A stretch of DNA of 64,000 nt. Origin: Dolomedes plantarius. Its lineage: Eukaryota; Arthropoda; Arachnida; Araneae; Dolomedidae. The stretch lies in contig OU015500.1 of assembly GCA_907164885.2 (NCBI GenBank), positions 51,367,033 to 51,431,032 on the forward strand. The letters run 5' to 3'. Every line of letters begins with the position of its first letter. The first letter of the stretch is position 1. Shown one piece after another: positions 11,210 through 21,393 of the stretch. The translations under genes were made by a program, and so were the position numbers. The notes beneath the pieces are model-generated. The model had not been told where the DNA came from. It ran no database searches and saw only the letters and a list, made by a program, of their open reading frames with translations.

Positions 11210-11707
11210 GACAAGACTGTTTTTTCCTTTTGCTGTTTTTTGTTGAATTGTGCTGTGATTATTTCTCAAAACCATTTTTTTTTAGACAGACCACTGTAGT
11301 GTTGTTTCTGAAGGTATTCAAGATTTCTTTCTATGTGGATTAAAACAACACTGTCGGTAAATTTTAATGGTGGTATCAATTCTTCTTCCTCTCCTATCAA
11401 CATCATTCACTTGTGTGTCAGTTGTCACGCGTTCTAAAATTAATACTTCATGACCAGAGGTATAAAAATAGAGAAGATTGTTTTTTCCCTTTGCTTCTTT
11501 TGTCGAATTGTGGTGTGAATATTTCTCAAAACCATTTTTTTCAGACAGACCACTGTAGTGTTGTTGCTCAAGGTATTCAAGATTTCTTTCTATGTGGATT
11601 AAAGCAACACTGTGGGTAAATTTTAATGGTAGTATCAATTCTTCTTCCTCTCCTTCAACATCATTTACTTGTAGTGTGTCAGTTGTCACGCGTTCTAAAG
11701 TGAATAC
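11210..11707. repeat. two-copy tandem duplication, period about 260 bp
   Basis: The segment from about 11212 (gactgttttttcc) is repeated from about 11473 (gattgttttttcc). Both copies contain tcagacagaccactgtagtg or a near match, then gatttctttctatgtggatt, and end near tgtcacgcgttctaaa. A minus-strand ORF (11318-11722) spans both copies and so repeats LERVTTDT and VNDV blocks. The product is unrecognised. The LTR at 11709 starts right where the second copy ends. Confidence 0.75.
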
Positions 11708-11722
11708 TTGTAAGGTATACAT
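11318..11722 (-). CDS. hypothetical ORF spanning a tandem duplication
   Basis: The frame is 134 codons. It contains LERVTTDTLQVNDVEGEEEE, then LPLKFTHSVALIHIERNLEY and LEQQHYSGLSEK. After about residue 90 the LERVTTDTQVNDV block returns, because the underlying DNA is duplicated; the second block then drifts out of the first frame. I do not recognise the family. The acidic EGEEEE run and the HIERNLEYLEQQ helix-like segment look protein-like, so it may be a fragment of an old transposon or host exon. The last five codons at the 5' end lie inside the adjacent LTR, so the ATG at 11722 is not native. Confidence 0.25.
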   Translation of the reverse strand: MYTLQVFTLERVTTDTLQVNDVEGEEEELILPLKFTHSVALIHIERNLEYLEQQHYSGLSEKNGFEKYSHHNSTKEAKGKNNLLYFYTSGHEVLILERVTTDTQVNDVDRRGRRIDTTIKIYRQCCFNPHRKKS

Positions 11723-12159
11723 AAGATTCGATTCACAAGAATCGGACTTTTGAGTGAATGAATTAAAGAAGCTGCTTGAGATATGCTAATTTCGGCATAC
11801 GCGCTTGGTATAAATACCAAGCAGTTTGATTAAGTTAAGAGGTTGAATAAAAGGTTGATAGATAAGCGAAAAAAGGGAGCTACGAGGTAAGCAGCTCCAG
11901 GTGTTAACCGGAGCTTGTGCTTAGCAGGCCCAAAGTTTACGTTGCAGAACTGCTGATTTGACGCTCTAGGTTGTGAGTATTGCAAAGTGTATTTTTATTG
12001 ATAATATATATAATATATATTCCGTACAAGTAGTACGTATGCTTATTGCTGTAAAAGCAAATTCTATATGTGCAACGAATTCAATAAACATTGTTTCATG
12101 TATAAACTGTGTTTGTATCAAATTCAAATAAAGTGCCCCTTAGCAAATATTCTCTATAC
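11709..12159 (+). mobile_element. 5' LTR of a retrotransposon
   Basis: It starts TGTAAGGTATAC and contains a TATA-like region (ggtataaataccaag near 11808) and an AATAAA signal near 12081. It ends just before tggcgcccgaaag, a plausible tRNA primer-binding site. A diverged copy lies inverted at about 18200-18594. The leader after the PBS reaches an ATG at 12315 (MSVVEQK), a candidate gag start that is cut off by the 85-bp repeat at 12333. The internal genes are missing. Confidence 0.65.
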
Positions 12160-12172
12160 TGGCGCCCGAAAG
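12160..12172 (+). promoter_or_regulatory. retrotransposon primer-binding site
   Basis: TGGCGCCCGAAAG directly follows the LTR. A PBS begins with TGG, the complement of a tRNA CCA end, so placement and sequence both fit. I cannot name the priming tRNA without a search. Confidence 0.55.
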
Positions 12173-12332
12173 TTTATATATACCCTGGTTGTTCTCGTTA
12201 CATTTATAACGAACAACATATTTGAAGTTTGAACTTTATACTGTGTTATATTCTGGTATTGATAAAATTAAATTGTGAAAGTATCTTGTTATTATACTTA
12301 TATACTATTTTAAAATGAGTGTTGTAGAACAA

Positions 12333-12417
12333 AAGCTCTGTGAAAATGATGGCGCTCGGTGCCAAATAATAAATTATCCTTAAGCCCCCTTTAATTTTAA
12401 CTTGATTAATCCTGACA
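12333..12417 (+). repeat. 85-bp direct repeat, left copy
   Basis: This copy begins aagctctgtgaaaatgatgg and ends cttgattaatcctgaca. It matches 15413-15497 at an exact offset of 3080 bases with about three substitutions. Taken from its TG to its final ACA it has the form of a very short LTR, but there is no clear target duplication. Confidence 0.7.
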
Positions 12418-15412
12418 ACTTCCGTCACCCTGAAGGTACGCGCACAATGGAGTAGCTAGTTCTACGTGGCATGTCCCCATAAGAGAAAAACACTAAAATA
12501 AAATTCAACAATCTTATAACTAAATAGAAAAAAAATGCTTTGTAGGGCTGCAGTCCGTAGTCAACCAACATTAAAGTAAAAACACCATTAATTAATATCA
12601 AAACCTAACCCACTGATTACAACTAAAAAGTTTCCCTAACCTTAAGTTTTTCCTATTTGCACCTAGCCAGATTGAATCGAGGTGTGGTTTACATAGCACA
12701 TAAGTCTCCATTTGAAACATTCTAAATTTAACAACATATCATATCAACATCAATTATCAAAATTGTACAAGATATAAATAAAAACACAATACTTTCAAAC
12801 TTGTCTCAAAATACACAACATTTAAAAATGATTAGATGTAGAAACTATTACTTAAACATATCATATTAATTATTACATAAAAGCAATTATATTATAGGCA
12901 TGGACTCAACTTTCAAGTTTTATCACACAATTCGGAGCATTTCTTTCTCATGTTTACATGCGTTTCCTAATCAATCGGTGACCATCTGAAACCTTGACCA
13001 AAATGAAGAAAAGACATGTGAAGACGCTCATGCCTGGCCAATCATTGCATCATACTCTTTGTGACAAGATGTGTAATACCCCTCACATCCTATTAAAAAA
13101 TACAATTCTGTCCTTGCGAAAACTAAAACATCATAATCCTTTACTCTATATAAATAAAATATCCTATTCTTAGTTTCCATACCTCATTTAAAACAAAATC
13201 ACAATATCAAAAAATTTTTACTCAATACTATGAAAATACACTTATAAAAACCGCAAGATCAATATAAATCAAAATAATACACCTGCAAAAAAATTATAAA
13301 TCAAAATAACACTTTATGAGAATCAAAATATAAAACACAAAAATATTTTCAAGAAGCAAAACGACCATCGTCAAACCAGGACCAGAATTAGTTGCACAGA
13401 TTTCAAAATTCTTCTCGATTACACAAAATTTTAAACGATATCTTTTAACATTCTTATTTAATAATTACTGAAATTAAATTGCAAGTTAACTACTCAGAGG
13501 ATCCAAAATTAACATTAACATAATTTTTTTAAAGATATAATCGGAGTATGCGAAGTCAAGTGCGTTAGGCGCTTCAAAAAAAAAATCAAAAAGGAGATGG
13601 ATCTCTGAGCTAGAAAAATTCTATGCTTAAAAATTTTACAATTATTCCTTAACTTAATATCTTATACTTTGCTTTCCCCCCCCTCCCCAAGTAAAAAGAT
13701 GGATAACATTTTAATTTCATCCTCAAATAATTCACAAGCATTTCAATTTCAAAATATTAGTTCATTTTTCTGTAAACATTATTAAAATCTTTCATACTCA
13801 AAATTCTTTTCAAAACCAACAAAACAGTACACATAAATATCAAATTTTATTCAGTAGTCTAAAACTCCACTGAAATATAAAATGGTAACACACCAATGGG
13901 AAGTGTCAGAAAAATTAAATGCCCAAATCTCCGAAATTAACCAAAGTGAATCTATTCTTCAGTAAACAGGGGTGGGAAACATCAAGAAATCTTATGGGCT
14001 TAAATTACAATAATATTTAACTTCAATAGGCAATACTCAAAAATCTCAATAAATTCACAATGTAATATTCTGCAAAAAGCTCAAAACTTGAAAATCATAA
14101 AAGTAATCATCAAAACACATCTCTTAAACCCATATTTTTTGTTTATTACTCTGACACAACATATTAAAACGTCACTTGTACATCAAACTTTTTATTTTGA
14201 AAAGTAAATTACGTGATGGATCCCTGGAAAAAGCTGAACACTCTTCATTGTGATGGCCGACTCCCATGGCGATGTCATTCTGAACACATTTGAAACACAT
14301 CCGATGATACACAAATCTTGTAACAGAAAATGTTGGAAGTCACGAAGAAATTCGCGAAAAACACTGCACCATTATAGACATAACTGCCCATGTTCAACGA
14401 GCAAAAGACAGACGGAAGAAATTTAAAAAAAGGCATCTGGAACTCTGGAACGATGTCCGCGATGAAATGTTGAACACAAAACACTGTAGAGGCACATCCA
14501 AAATCTACCCTGATCCTCAGGGGCAGAAAAAAAATTAATGTCTTGAAAACAGCACACAGCATCCATCTCGGCGAAATCCAGAAAGCGAAAATAGCAATGG
14601 CTGACGAATTTTCGAAGATGGCAGCCAGCACCGCATCATCTCTGGCGAACATCATAAAATGACCGCTGAAAATTTGAAGATGACAGACAGCATCCGTCGA
14701 TAAAGGCACCTCGGAGCGTGAAGACGGCATCCACCAAACGAACGAACCCGGAGGAATAGGCGAAACGAAAAAAACGGCGAAAATCCAAACGAACTTCAAT
14801 TAAGAAATGCATAAACCAAAAATAATAGCTTTCTGCAGAAGGACGACGCTGTCACGGCGATGAGAGATTGAAACGTGGACAAATTTAACAAATTTAATCC
14901 TAACATTATGTTTAAACGGCTATGGGGTGATTTAATTTTATTCCGCGAAGATTCCTAATCTTATGCGACTTTATGACGAGCTTAAATTCTCGTCCTCCCT
15001 CTAAACTCGTTCCCACTAATAATTATAATAAATCTATGCAGTCAGGAACATCGTAGGCCTGTGGAATTAAACACACTTAATTTACAACTAAATCCTTTAT
15101 TTAAATTACTAATTAAAAACCCGATTCTATCTGCCATTTTCGATCTTTCATCTCGTGACGCCCGCTACCTCTCAATTCGGAATCCAAGAACGCTATATTA
15201 AAACTTTTGTTAAAACCTAAGCGCAAAACCTTCGCGCATGCCCTGTGAAAACTTCTAGAACTCACTCCACGTCTAGCATTATGCAACAGTTTCACCCCTC
15301 GACGCCTATGCTTGCTCTAAAAATTCATTCGTTCGCCTGACTACAGACGCGTGTCAAGGTTACATCTCAAAAAGGGATTCTCTTTCCCAATTCACGTGAA
15401 GCATTTCCAACT
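12418..15412. other. A/C-skewed 3-kb block between direct repeats, no recognised gene
   Basis: The plus strand is rich in A and C through 12.5-14.2 kb, unlike the neighbouring DNA, which suggests one inserted unit. A 174-codon minus-strand ORF (14275-14799) is open but shows no motif I recognise; a purine-rich complement can keep a frame open by chance. From about 14.9 to 15.4 kb the texture changes to mixed composition with no clear gene. The block could be the body of a non-autonomous terminal-repeat element. Confidence 0.4.
14275..14799 (-). CDS. hypothetical ORF, probably not a real gene
   Basis: The frame has 174 codons from ATG to stop, is rich in F, V, I, A and S, and starts with a hydrophobic stretch (WIFAVFFVSPI, residues 4-14) that could pass for a signal or membrane segment. 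Hydrophobic F/I-rich runs recur through it. I recognise no domain. It sits inside the A/C-skewed block, and such skew produces T-rich codons for F, V and I on the opposite strand, which explains both the open frame and its composition. I list it because it is the longest open frame in this 3-kb block. Confidence 0.15.
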   Translation of the reverse strand: MKFVWIFAVFFVSPIPPGSFVWWMPSSRSEVPLSTDAVCHLQIFSGHFMMFARDDAVLAAIFENSSAIAIFAFWISPRWMLCAVFKTLIFFLPLRIRVDFGCASTVFCVQHFIADIVPEFQMPFFKFLPSVFCSLNMGSYVYNGAVFFANFFVTSNIFCYKICVSSDVFQMCSE

Positions 15413-15496
15413 AAGCTCTGTGAAAATGATGGCGCTCTGTGCCAAATAATAAATTATCCTTAAGACCCCTTTAATTTTAACTTGGTTAATCCTGAC

Positions 15497-15497
<1 letters not shown>
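15413..15497 (+). repeat. 85-bp direct repeat, right copy
   Basis: This is the partner of 12333-12417. It ends cctgaca and is followed at once by a TA microsatellite (15498-15561). Confidence 0.7.

Positions 15498-15561
<64 letters not shown>
15498..15561. repeat. (TA)n microsatellite
   Basis: About 60 bp of almost pure TA lies between the 85-bp repeat and the reverse transcriptase fragment. Confidence 0.9.
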
Positions 15562-15565
<4 letters not shown>

Positions 15566-15578
15566 CATATCTATTTAA

Positions 15579-16045
15579 TGGCTTGAAATTCTTTAAACAG
15601 ATAAAGGGTATCCCTATGGGAAATACCTTTCCTAGTTCCTTTGGAAACATATTCTTACATTCTTAGGAAACTTCTTAACTCAAATAATGTTACCGGATTC
15701 AGGTATATTGATGACCTCAAAATTTTTAACTGCACTGATTTGGAATTTCTTAATCAAATCTACCCAAAGGAACTAACTTTAAACCGGACTAACGATAATA
15801 ATCTTTGTGCGACTTATCTGGATTTAAAAATTAAAATTCAAAATAGAGAAATAAAAATTGGGATATATTATAAAAAGTTAGATTTTAAATTTGAGGTTAT
15901 CACCTTTACCAATTTCCATAGCAAATTGAACTATAAAATTTATTATAATATTTTTTACTCACAATTATACAGAATAAAAAACATATGTAACAACGCTGGG
16001 GAGTTTTTGGATGCATGCAACATTTTCCAGGAAAACTTAAGTTAG
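15579..16045 (+). pseudogene. reverse transcriptase fragment of a retroelement
   Basis: The frame carries KGIPMG (15603-15620), which corresponds to reverse transcriptase motif B, and then FRYIDDL, the catalytic YxDD of motif C (YIDD at 15704-15715). After motif C it continues with ELTLNRTNDNN, TYLDLKI and YYKKLDFKFEVITF, which fits the thumb-proximal region of one retroelement class. It ends at a stop at 16043-16045. The frame changes between motifs B and C near 15625-15650, and only about 30 residues separate them, so there is probably a small deletion. The fingers domain is absent. I cannot assign the family securely; Penelope-like or an unclassified non-LTR group are possible. Confidence 0.7.
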
Positions 16046-16635
16046 AACAATTTCCCTAAAAATGTCGGCAATTTAAAAGTTTTTAAAAAAATGGCATTTA
16101 GACTCAGGAATTTTTAAAGTTGTTTAGGATAGTATTGATGTTTTCATTTGTTTAAGCTGTAATGGGGGTGGGGGTGGCGTTGTAGTATTGTTACAATGTC
16201 GTAACTACTAGGATAGAATTGGCTGTTGTTTCGCCATAACCGTCACTTTCGGAATTAGGGTTTGTATGCATCTTTGGCTTTACATTAGGATTATTTGTGT
16301 GCTTGCATGTACGGTGCGATGAGCCCTTACTGTAAGTTGTGCTTGTCTTTTCATTTTCTTTCGACTAAATGATTCCATGGGGAACTCGGGGCCTTGGGGT
16401 CTGTTGGTCTTACCTGCATCCTATTCAGAAAGTTCCACTTAAGGTAACTGATTTGGTTAGGCTCCCCGATGACGAGACCTGTCGGTTACCTCTATGCCTT
16501 TTTATGGTTCAGTTCTGGAACTATTACAGAATCTTGCCTCTGGTGTGTGGATGCACTGAGTACTTGATTTCTCTTTGTTTTTTATCTATATTCTTCTTGT
16601 ATTTATCTAACTCTGTTGGATTATTTATTTTTAGT
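16046..16635 (+). other. possible 3' tail of the reverse transcriptase element
   Basis: This is less AT-rich than its surroundings, with a G run (gggggtgggggtgg near 16165) and ccccgatgacgagacctg near 16466. It ends at a TA tract (16635-16662). Its position suggests the non-coding tail of the retroelement. Confidence 0.3.

Positions 16636-16662
<27 letters not shown>
16635..16662. repeat. short (TA)n tract
   Basis: About 28 bp of TA dinucleotides. Confidence 0.85.
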
Positions 16663-16669
<7 letters not shown>

Positions 16670-17439
16670 CTACTTTTTATTATACATTTGATGTGGTTTT
16701 CAAATCCAATGTTAAGAAATATTCATTGTAATCATGCTAATCAAAAGGACAGCATTGCTGAGCGCTGCTGAAACAGAATCAAAATCGCCTGAAAAGTCTG
16801 TAGGTGTTCTTAAAATCCCCGGATTTTATTAAGCATTAAAAATAGAAATAAGCATACCTTATCTGTTATTTTTATATTAATGTTCTCACTTGTTCTCGGC
16901 AGCTATGTTCACGCAAATGCCCGGACAATAAAATTAACGCAAATACCGGCAGAGTTATGCAATGTTCGCCCTAACTGCTTGAATATTTCTTACACGGGGA
17001 CGTTAATGCGACTCTAAAGCGCATTCCAGATTCAATTTGAATAACCTCATGTTCAACCGTATTCTAAGTTTGGGGAGTCTATTTTATTCAGTTTCATTCA
17101 TTTTCATTACTTCTCCACAGTCTTGCAAATGTAAATAGCTCCGAGGTTTTGAAAAATAAACTCGAGTACATTTTAAAGACAAAATATTCAGACCGAACGA
17201 CTTCAGGCCATTTTAGTGGTAATTGTAATGTATATGAAATAGTTTAAATCTAATTATGGGACTAAACTTCGCATTCTACTTTAAATGCTATGAACTTATG
17301 AACTTTAAAACATGATAAAGAATGCATGAAATTGAAGATAAACATTAGGGAACTCACTGTGCGAAATTTTTACTGCTAAACATGATATGTAACCTGACTG
17401 ACAGCTCACAACTTCAGATGTGGTTAGTGCATTTTGCTA
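16663..17439. other. no gene recognised
   Basis: Mixed AT-rich sequence with nothing I can support. Confidence 0.4.
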
Positions 17440-18012
17440 TTGCCTGTGGTCTCGAGGTAACCTTGCGGTAGTTCACTGGCTTCTGGTAACGAATCGAGGC
17501 ATGCGTCATTAAATGCATATGTGTCTAGGCCGGAAATGGGCACGTGTATTCCATGGACCAGAAAGTCCCTCTATGAGATCAGAGAGAGTGGGAGAGGGTA
17601 CGATTCCCTAAATTTCAACCCCGGTTGCTCCGTTAAAATTGAGGTGGCAACTAATTTAGACGGACTCCGACCTACGTGGTGCTATATGAAGGCCTTATTT
17701 CAATAGTGGTCCAACTCCATTCTAGTTTTGTTCATTTTGAGATCCAGCGCCTTAAAGTCTAATGAGTGCTGAGAAATGACTGCTGAAGTCTAGGTTGTAA
17801 TGCCCTCTGTTGGTAGCAGAAAAAAGCTGGAGGTGTATCAGTTTAAAAATAAAATAGAAATGACTTGTACGAACATGAAAGTGAGGCTAACTCCATTTTT
17901 TAAAATAGTGGAGTTGAAGTAGTATTCAAATAAGGCTATATATAAACCGGAGACGCACACTTTAGCCCGAAACCTATATGAACCTGGTCTGGAACTTCCA
18001 GTTTAGAAACAA
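17440..18012 (+). mobile_element. tRNA-derived SINE (family 1), split by a MITE
   Basis: The head reads gaggtaaccttgcggtagtt, a decayed tRNA A-box region, followed by cgaatcgagg near 17494. The body has gtgtctaggccggaaatggg, gagagtgggagagggtac and a tail region with aaccgg and caacaacaaa. The same order occurs at 41255-41592 and, inverted, at 37045-37365. The body is interrupted from about 17689 to 17936. Confidence 0.75.
17689..17936. mobile_element. MITE inserted in the SINE
   Basis: Other SINE copies are continuous here. The insert starts gccttatttcaatagtgg and its reversed right end starts gccttatttgaatactact; both are followed by an aactcca block. It is about 250 bp with no coding content. 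The superfamily is uncertain; a TA or ctatat-like flank is possible. Confidence 0.6.
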
Positions 18013-18199
18013 CAACAAAAATTATTCTTTGGGAACATGTCGATACAGAGGCTTGGGATTTTGTCCTTTAGAGATTGAAAAAATAGTCTAAAACTTCTGA
18101 AAATGCTAATATAACATTAAATATTTATTCGATGATGTTGCAAAGATTATTACAGCTAAGGATTTATAGAGAATCTATGCTCACTTCTACCCAGACCTG

Positions 18200-18594
18200 G
18201 GTGTATATAATTTGAAGTGGCTCTCTATTTGAACCACACATAGTTTATACATGAAACAATGTTTATTGAATTCGTTGCACATATAATTGGCTTTACAGCA
18301 ATAAGCATGCGTACTACTTGTACGGAATGTATAAACACAGCTTTCAAGAACAATATATTATTATACTCACGAACAGTAAGTCAAACCAGCAGTACTGCCA
18401 TGTAAACTTCTGGCCCGCTAAGCACTAGCGCAGGATAACACCTTTTCAACCTTAACAACCTCCCCCTTTTTTATTAATGACGCTGCGTGGTATTTATACT
18501 AAGCGCGTATGCCAAAATTAGCATATCTGAAGCAGCTTCTTTAATTCACTCAAAAGTTCGATTTTTGTGAATCGAATCTTGTGTATACCTTACA
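18200..18594 (-). mobile_element. LTR copy, inverted relative to 11709-12159
   Basis: On the minus strand it starts TGTAAGGTATACAC at 18594 and follows the other LTR through gaagctgctt, the gtataaatacca TATA region, ccgtacaagtagtacg and aataaacattgtttcatg. The final 60 bases have diverged, so the 18200 border is approximate. No PBS or internal gene follows, so it is a solo or truncated LTR. Confidence 0.7.
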
Positions 18595-19097
18595 GATTTA
18601 TGTTAAATAAATTGGGAACTATTTCGTTTTTTATCGAAAACTCACTGTTAGAAGAAAATTCTGCAATTTAAAGTTATAATTACTTTTAACAATAGTTTGA
18701 TAACAGGGATTATCATAGTAATTATCATCTGTTACTATTATCTTTATTTTCAGCATTAAAATTCTTAAGATAAACTTCTATATCCATTATAATAGTAATT
18801 AAGCTATGAAAAAAAACGCATTAAATAATTGGATGTTATCTGTTTCAATTACATGCAAAATAAATATTTTTAATTGCGAATTTTTGATCTAGAAAATTGC
18901 TATTCTGATTAGCTGAATAAAATCATTTAAAGGTAGGATTAGTTATTTTATAATTATTAATTTTAGTTGTCATAACTTTTCAATATGAAATAAAACTAAA
19001 CATACATTTATGAATATAATGTAAAGGTCTTTAAATAATCTCACACCTTAAACGTTGATGCCTCCTTCTTAAAACTATGAGTTATTAATCCTGCGAT
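18595..19097. other. no gene recognised
   Basis: AT-rich sequence up to the first Helitron-like end. Confidence 0.4.
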
Positions 19098-19450
19098 ATC
19101 TATACTTTAAGAGAGAACGATTTTGTCCGCTACTGTCCTCTACCGCTTTTTGTGCCGAAGTCTTCAACGATCCTTAGCGTGGTGCTATCTATCTATATCT
19201 ATACTTATATATAAAGAGAGAGAGCGATTTTGTACGTGGAGGGTAATCTTCAGAACCACTGTACCTATTTGAAAAATTCTTTCACTGTTTGAAAGGTACA
19301 GTATTCCAGATGGACATAGGCTATATATTATGTATATCTGATTAGTAGAAATAAAGTTAGGGGCTTAATCCTAACAATCTCCATTGTTACCGCTACTGTC
19401 CTCTACCGCTTTTTGTGCCGAAGTCTTCAACGATCCTTAGCGTGGTGCTA

Positions 19451-19497
19451 TCTATACTTATATATGAAGAGAGAGCGATTTATATATAAGTATAGAT
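19451..19497. repeat. head-to-head Helitron 5' ends
   Basis: tctatacttatatatgaaga is followed within about 10 bases by tatatataagtatagata, its inverted form. This makes a hairpin whose two arms are both the Helitron 5' terminus. Confidence 0.7.
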
Positions 19498-19869
19498 AGG
19501 CATATATATAGTACATATTTTTACTGAAGTGCGATTATATATTGCACATACACCTTCCTCAGTAGATACAGATTTTTAAACTTAAAAATAAACATCACTT
19601 GAACACGTTACGGCCCTCAATTAGCATAACAATACATAATATATACATATATAATAATATATACATATATAATATTATACATATTTATTATGTGTATCTA
19701 ATCAGAAGAAATATATTTGTATATATATTTAAATATATATTTTATAAAATATATATTTTATATATATTAAAATTAAATTTTTCATATATATAAAAATATC
19801 CCATATGATTTTTTTATAAATATATTTTTGTTTATTTTTACATCAATCGCATACATTGATCGTTGTATT

Positions 19870-19871
<2 letters not shown>

Positions 19872-19911
<40 letters not shown>
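19872..19911. repeat. (TA)n microsatellite inside the Helitron
   Basis: About 40 bp of TA repeat, followed by tcattaattgcatacattg. The same arrangement occurs, inverted, beside the Helitron end at 55826. Confidence 0.85.
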
Positions 19912-19913
<2 letters not shown>

Positions 19914-19979
19914 TTAATTGCATACATTGACCTTTGTATTTAATTTGTATGTACCCCGTAGCGAAGTACGGGTATTCAG

Positions 19980-20400
19980 CTAGTTTATATATAAAGAGAG
20001 AGCGATTTTGTACGTGGAGGGTAATCTCCAGAACCACTGCACCTATTTGAAAAATTCTTTCACTGTTTGAAAGGTACATTATTCCAGATGGACATAGGCT
20101 ATATATTATGTATATCTGATCATCTATACTTATATATAAAGAGAGAGAGATTTTGTACGTGGAGGGTAATCTCCAGAACCACTGCACCTACTTGAAAAAT
20201 TCTGTCACTTGTTGAAAGGTACATTATTCCAGATGGACATAGGCTATATATTATGTATATATGATCATCTATACTTATATATAAAGAAAGAGCGATTTTG
20301 TACGTGGAGGGTAATCTCCAGAACCACTGACCTATTTGAAAAATTCTTTCACTGTTTGAAAGGTACATTATTCCAGATGGGCATAGGCTATATATTATGA
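19980..20400 (+). repeat. tandem Helitron 5' ends, period about 145 bp
   Basis: Three consecutive copies of the 5' terminal segment start near 19980, 20123 and 20268. Each carries gcgattttgtacgtggaggg, a cagaaccactg block and ttccagatggacataggcta. The first lacks the TCTATACT tip. Confidence 0.75.
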
Positions 20401-21098
20401 AAATCTAATCAGTAGAAATAAAGTTAGGGGCTTAATCCTAACAATCTCCATTGTTACCGCTACTGTCCTCTACCGCTTTTTGTGCCGAAGTCTTCAACGA
20501 TCCTTAGCGTGGTGCTATCGCGGTGGTCTTGTAATCTATAAATTTGAAAGAATTGTGCACAGTTTTCAAAGAATTGTGCACAGTTTTATGAAAAACTCTT
20601 CACTTAAAAATCTCGAGAAATTTTGAAGAAATCAGAAGAAAATGAATGCGCATGGAGCATTTTGAAAATCTCCAGCATTTTTGAATAATTTTTTGAAACA
20701 CAACTTTTATTGTTCCACAAAATACCTATTTCTGAACTCTGAAAGTCTTCAATATAGTAAAAAAGTGTAATACTTTTTCTCATGTTGTATAAAGAGTAAA
20801 TACTGAAAATAAAAAAAAAATAAAATAAATGAGGGTGGAAGGTCCCTTGTCTCTTTAAGGGGAGTGGTCACTTTTAAGTACCTTTAAAAGCATCTTTTTT
20901 AGACCTAAGTTTGATTGTATGTACTACTCATGATTTTTCTTGATTTACATGAAATTTTTTGAGTAACTCCTTAACATAATGTTTATTATATATATATACA
21001 ATATTTCAAGGTTATTAAAAAAAATTTTAAAAAATTATGCATAAAAAGTGAATACTTTTTTTAAAAATCGAGCATTTTGCAGTCAACTGCTGTGGGCA

Positions 21099-21393
21099 TT
21101 CTGTCAAAATGAATTATTAAGGTACAGTAATAATTGTTCACTATATGTGATTACAATACTTCAGGCAACAATATCCACCAACATTATTCTAAAATAAATT
21201 AAAACATTTTAGTACGTGATATTTTTAATTAGAAATTTCAAAAATGACTGAGTAAAAGCTTACAAAAAAAATTATTTAAAGAAATTAAAATATGTTAAGG
21301 TTAAAAAATGTTGGTGAATTTTGTTGCCTGAAGTATTTTAATCACATATAGTAAACAATTATTACTGTACCTTAATAATATATTTTGACAGAA
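21099..21393. mobile_element. foldback MITE with about 87-bp arms
   Basis: The left arm 21099-21185 starts ttctgtcaaaatgaattatt. The right arm 21307-21393 is its inverse with few mismatches, sharing attaaggtacagtaataatt and tacttcaggcaaca. The roughly 120-bp loop has no coding content. It lies within the Helitron interior. Confidence 0.75.

Larger units (their letters stand above)
19198..19983 (+). mobile_element. non-autonomous Helitron, first complete unit
   Basis: It starts TCTATACTTATATATAAA and ends ccccgtagcgaagtacgggt then attcagCTAG, with a 3' hairpin of about 6 bp (cccgta/tacggg). A TA tract (19872-19911) lies inside its 3' part. The next base is T and the next copy's 5' sequence follows immediately. 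Confidence 0.65.
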
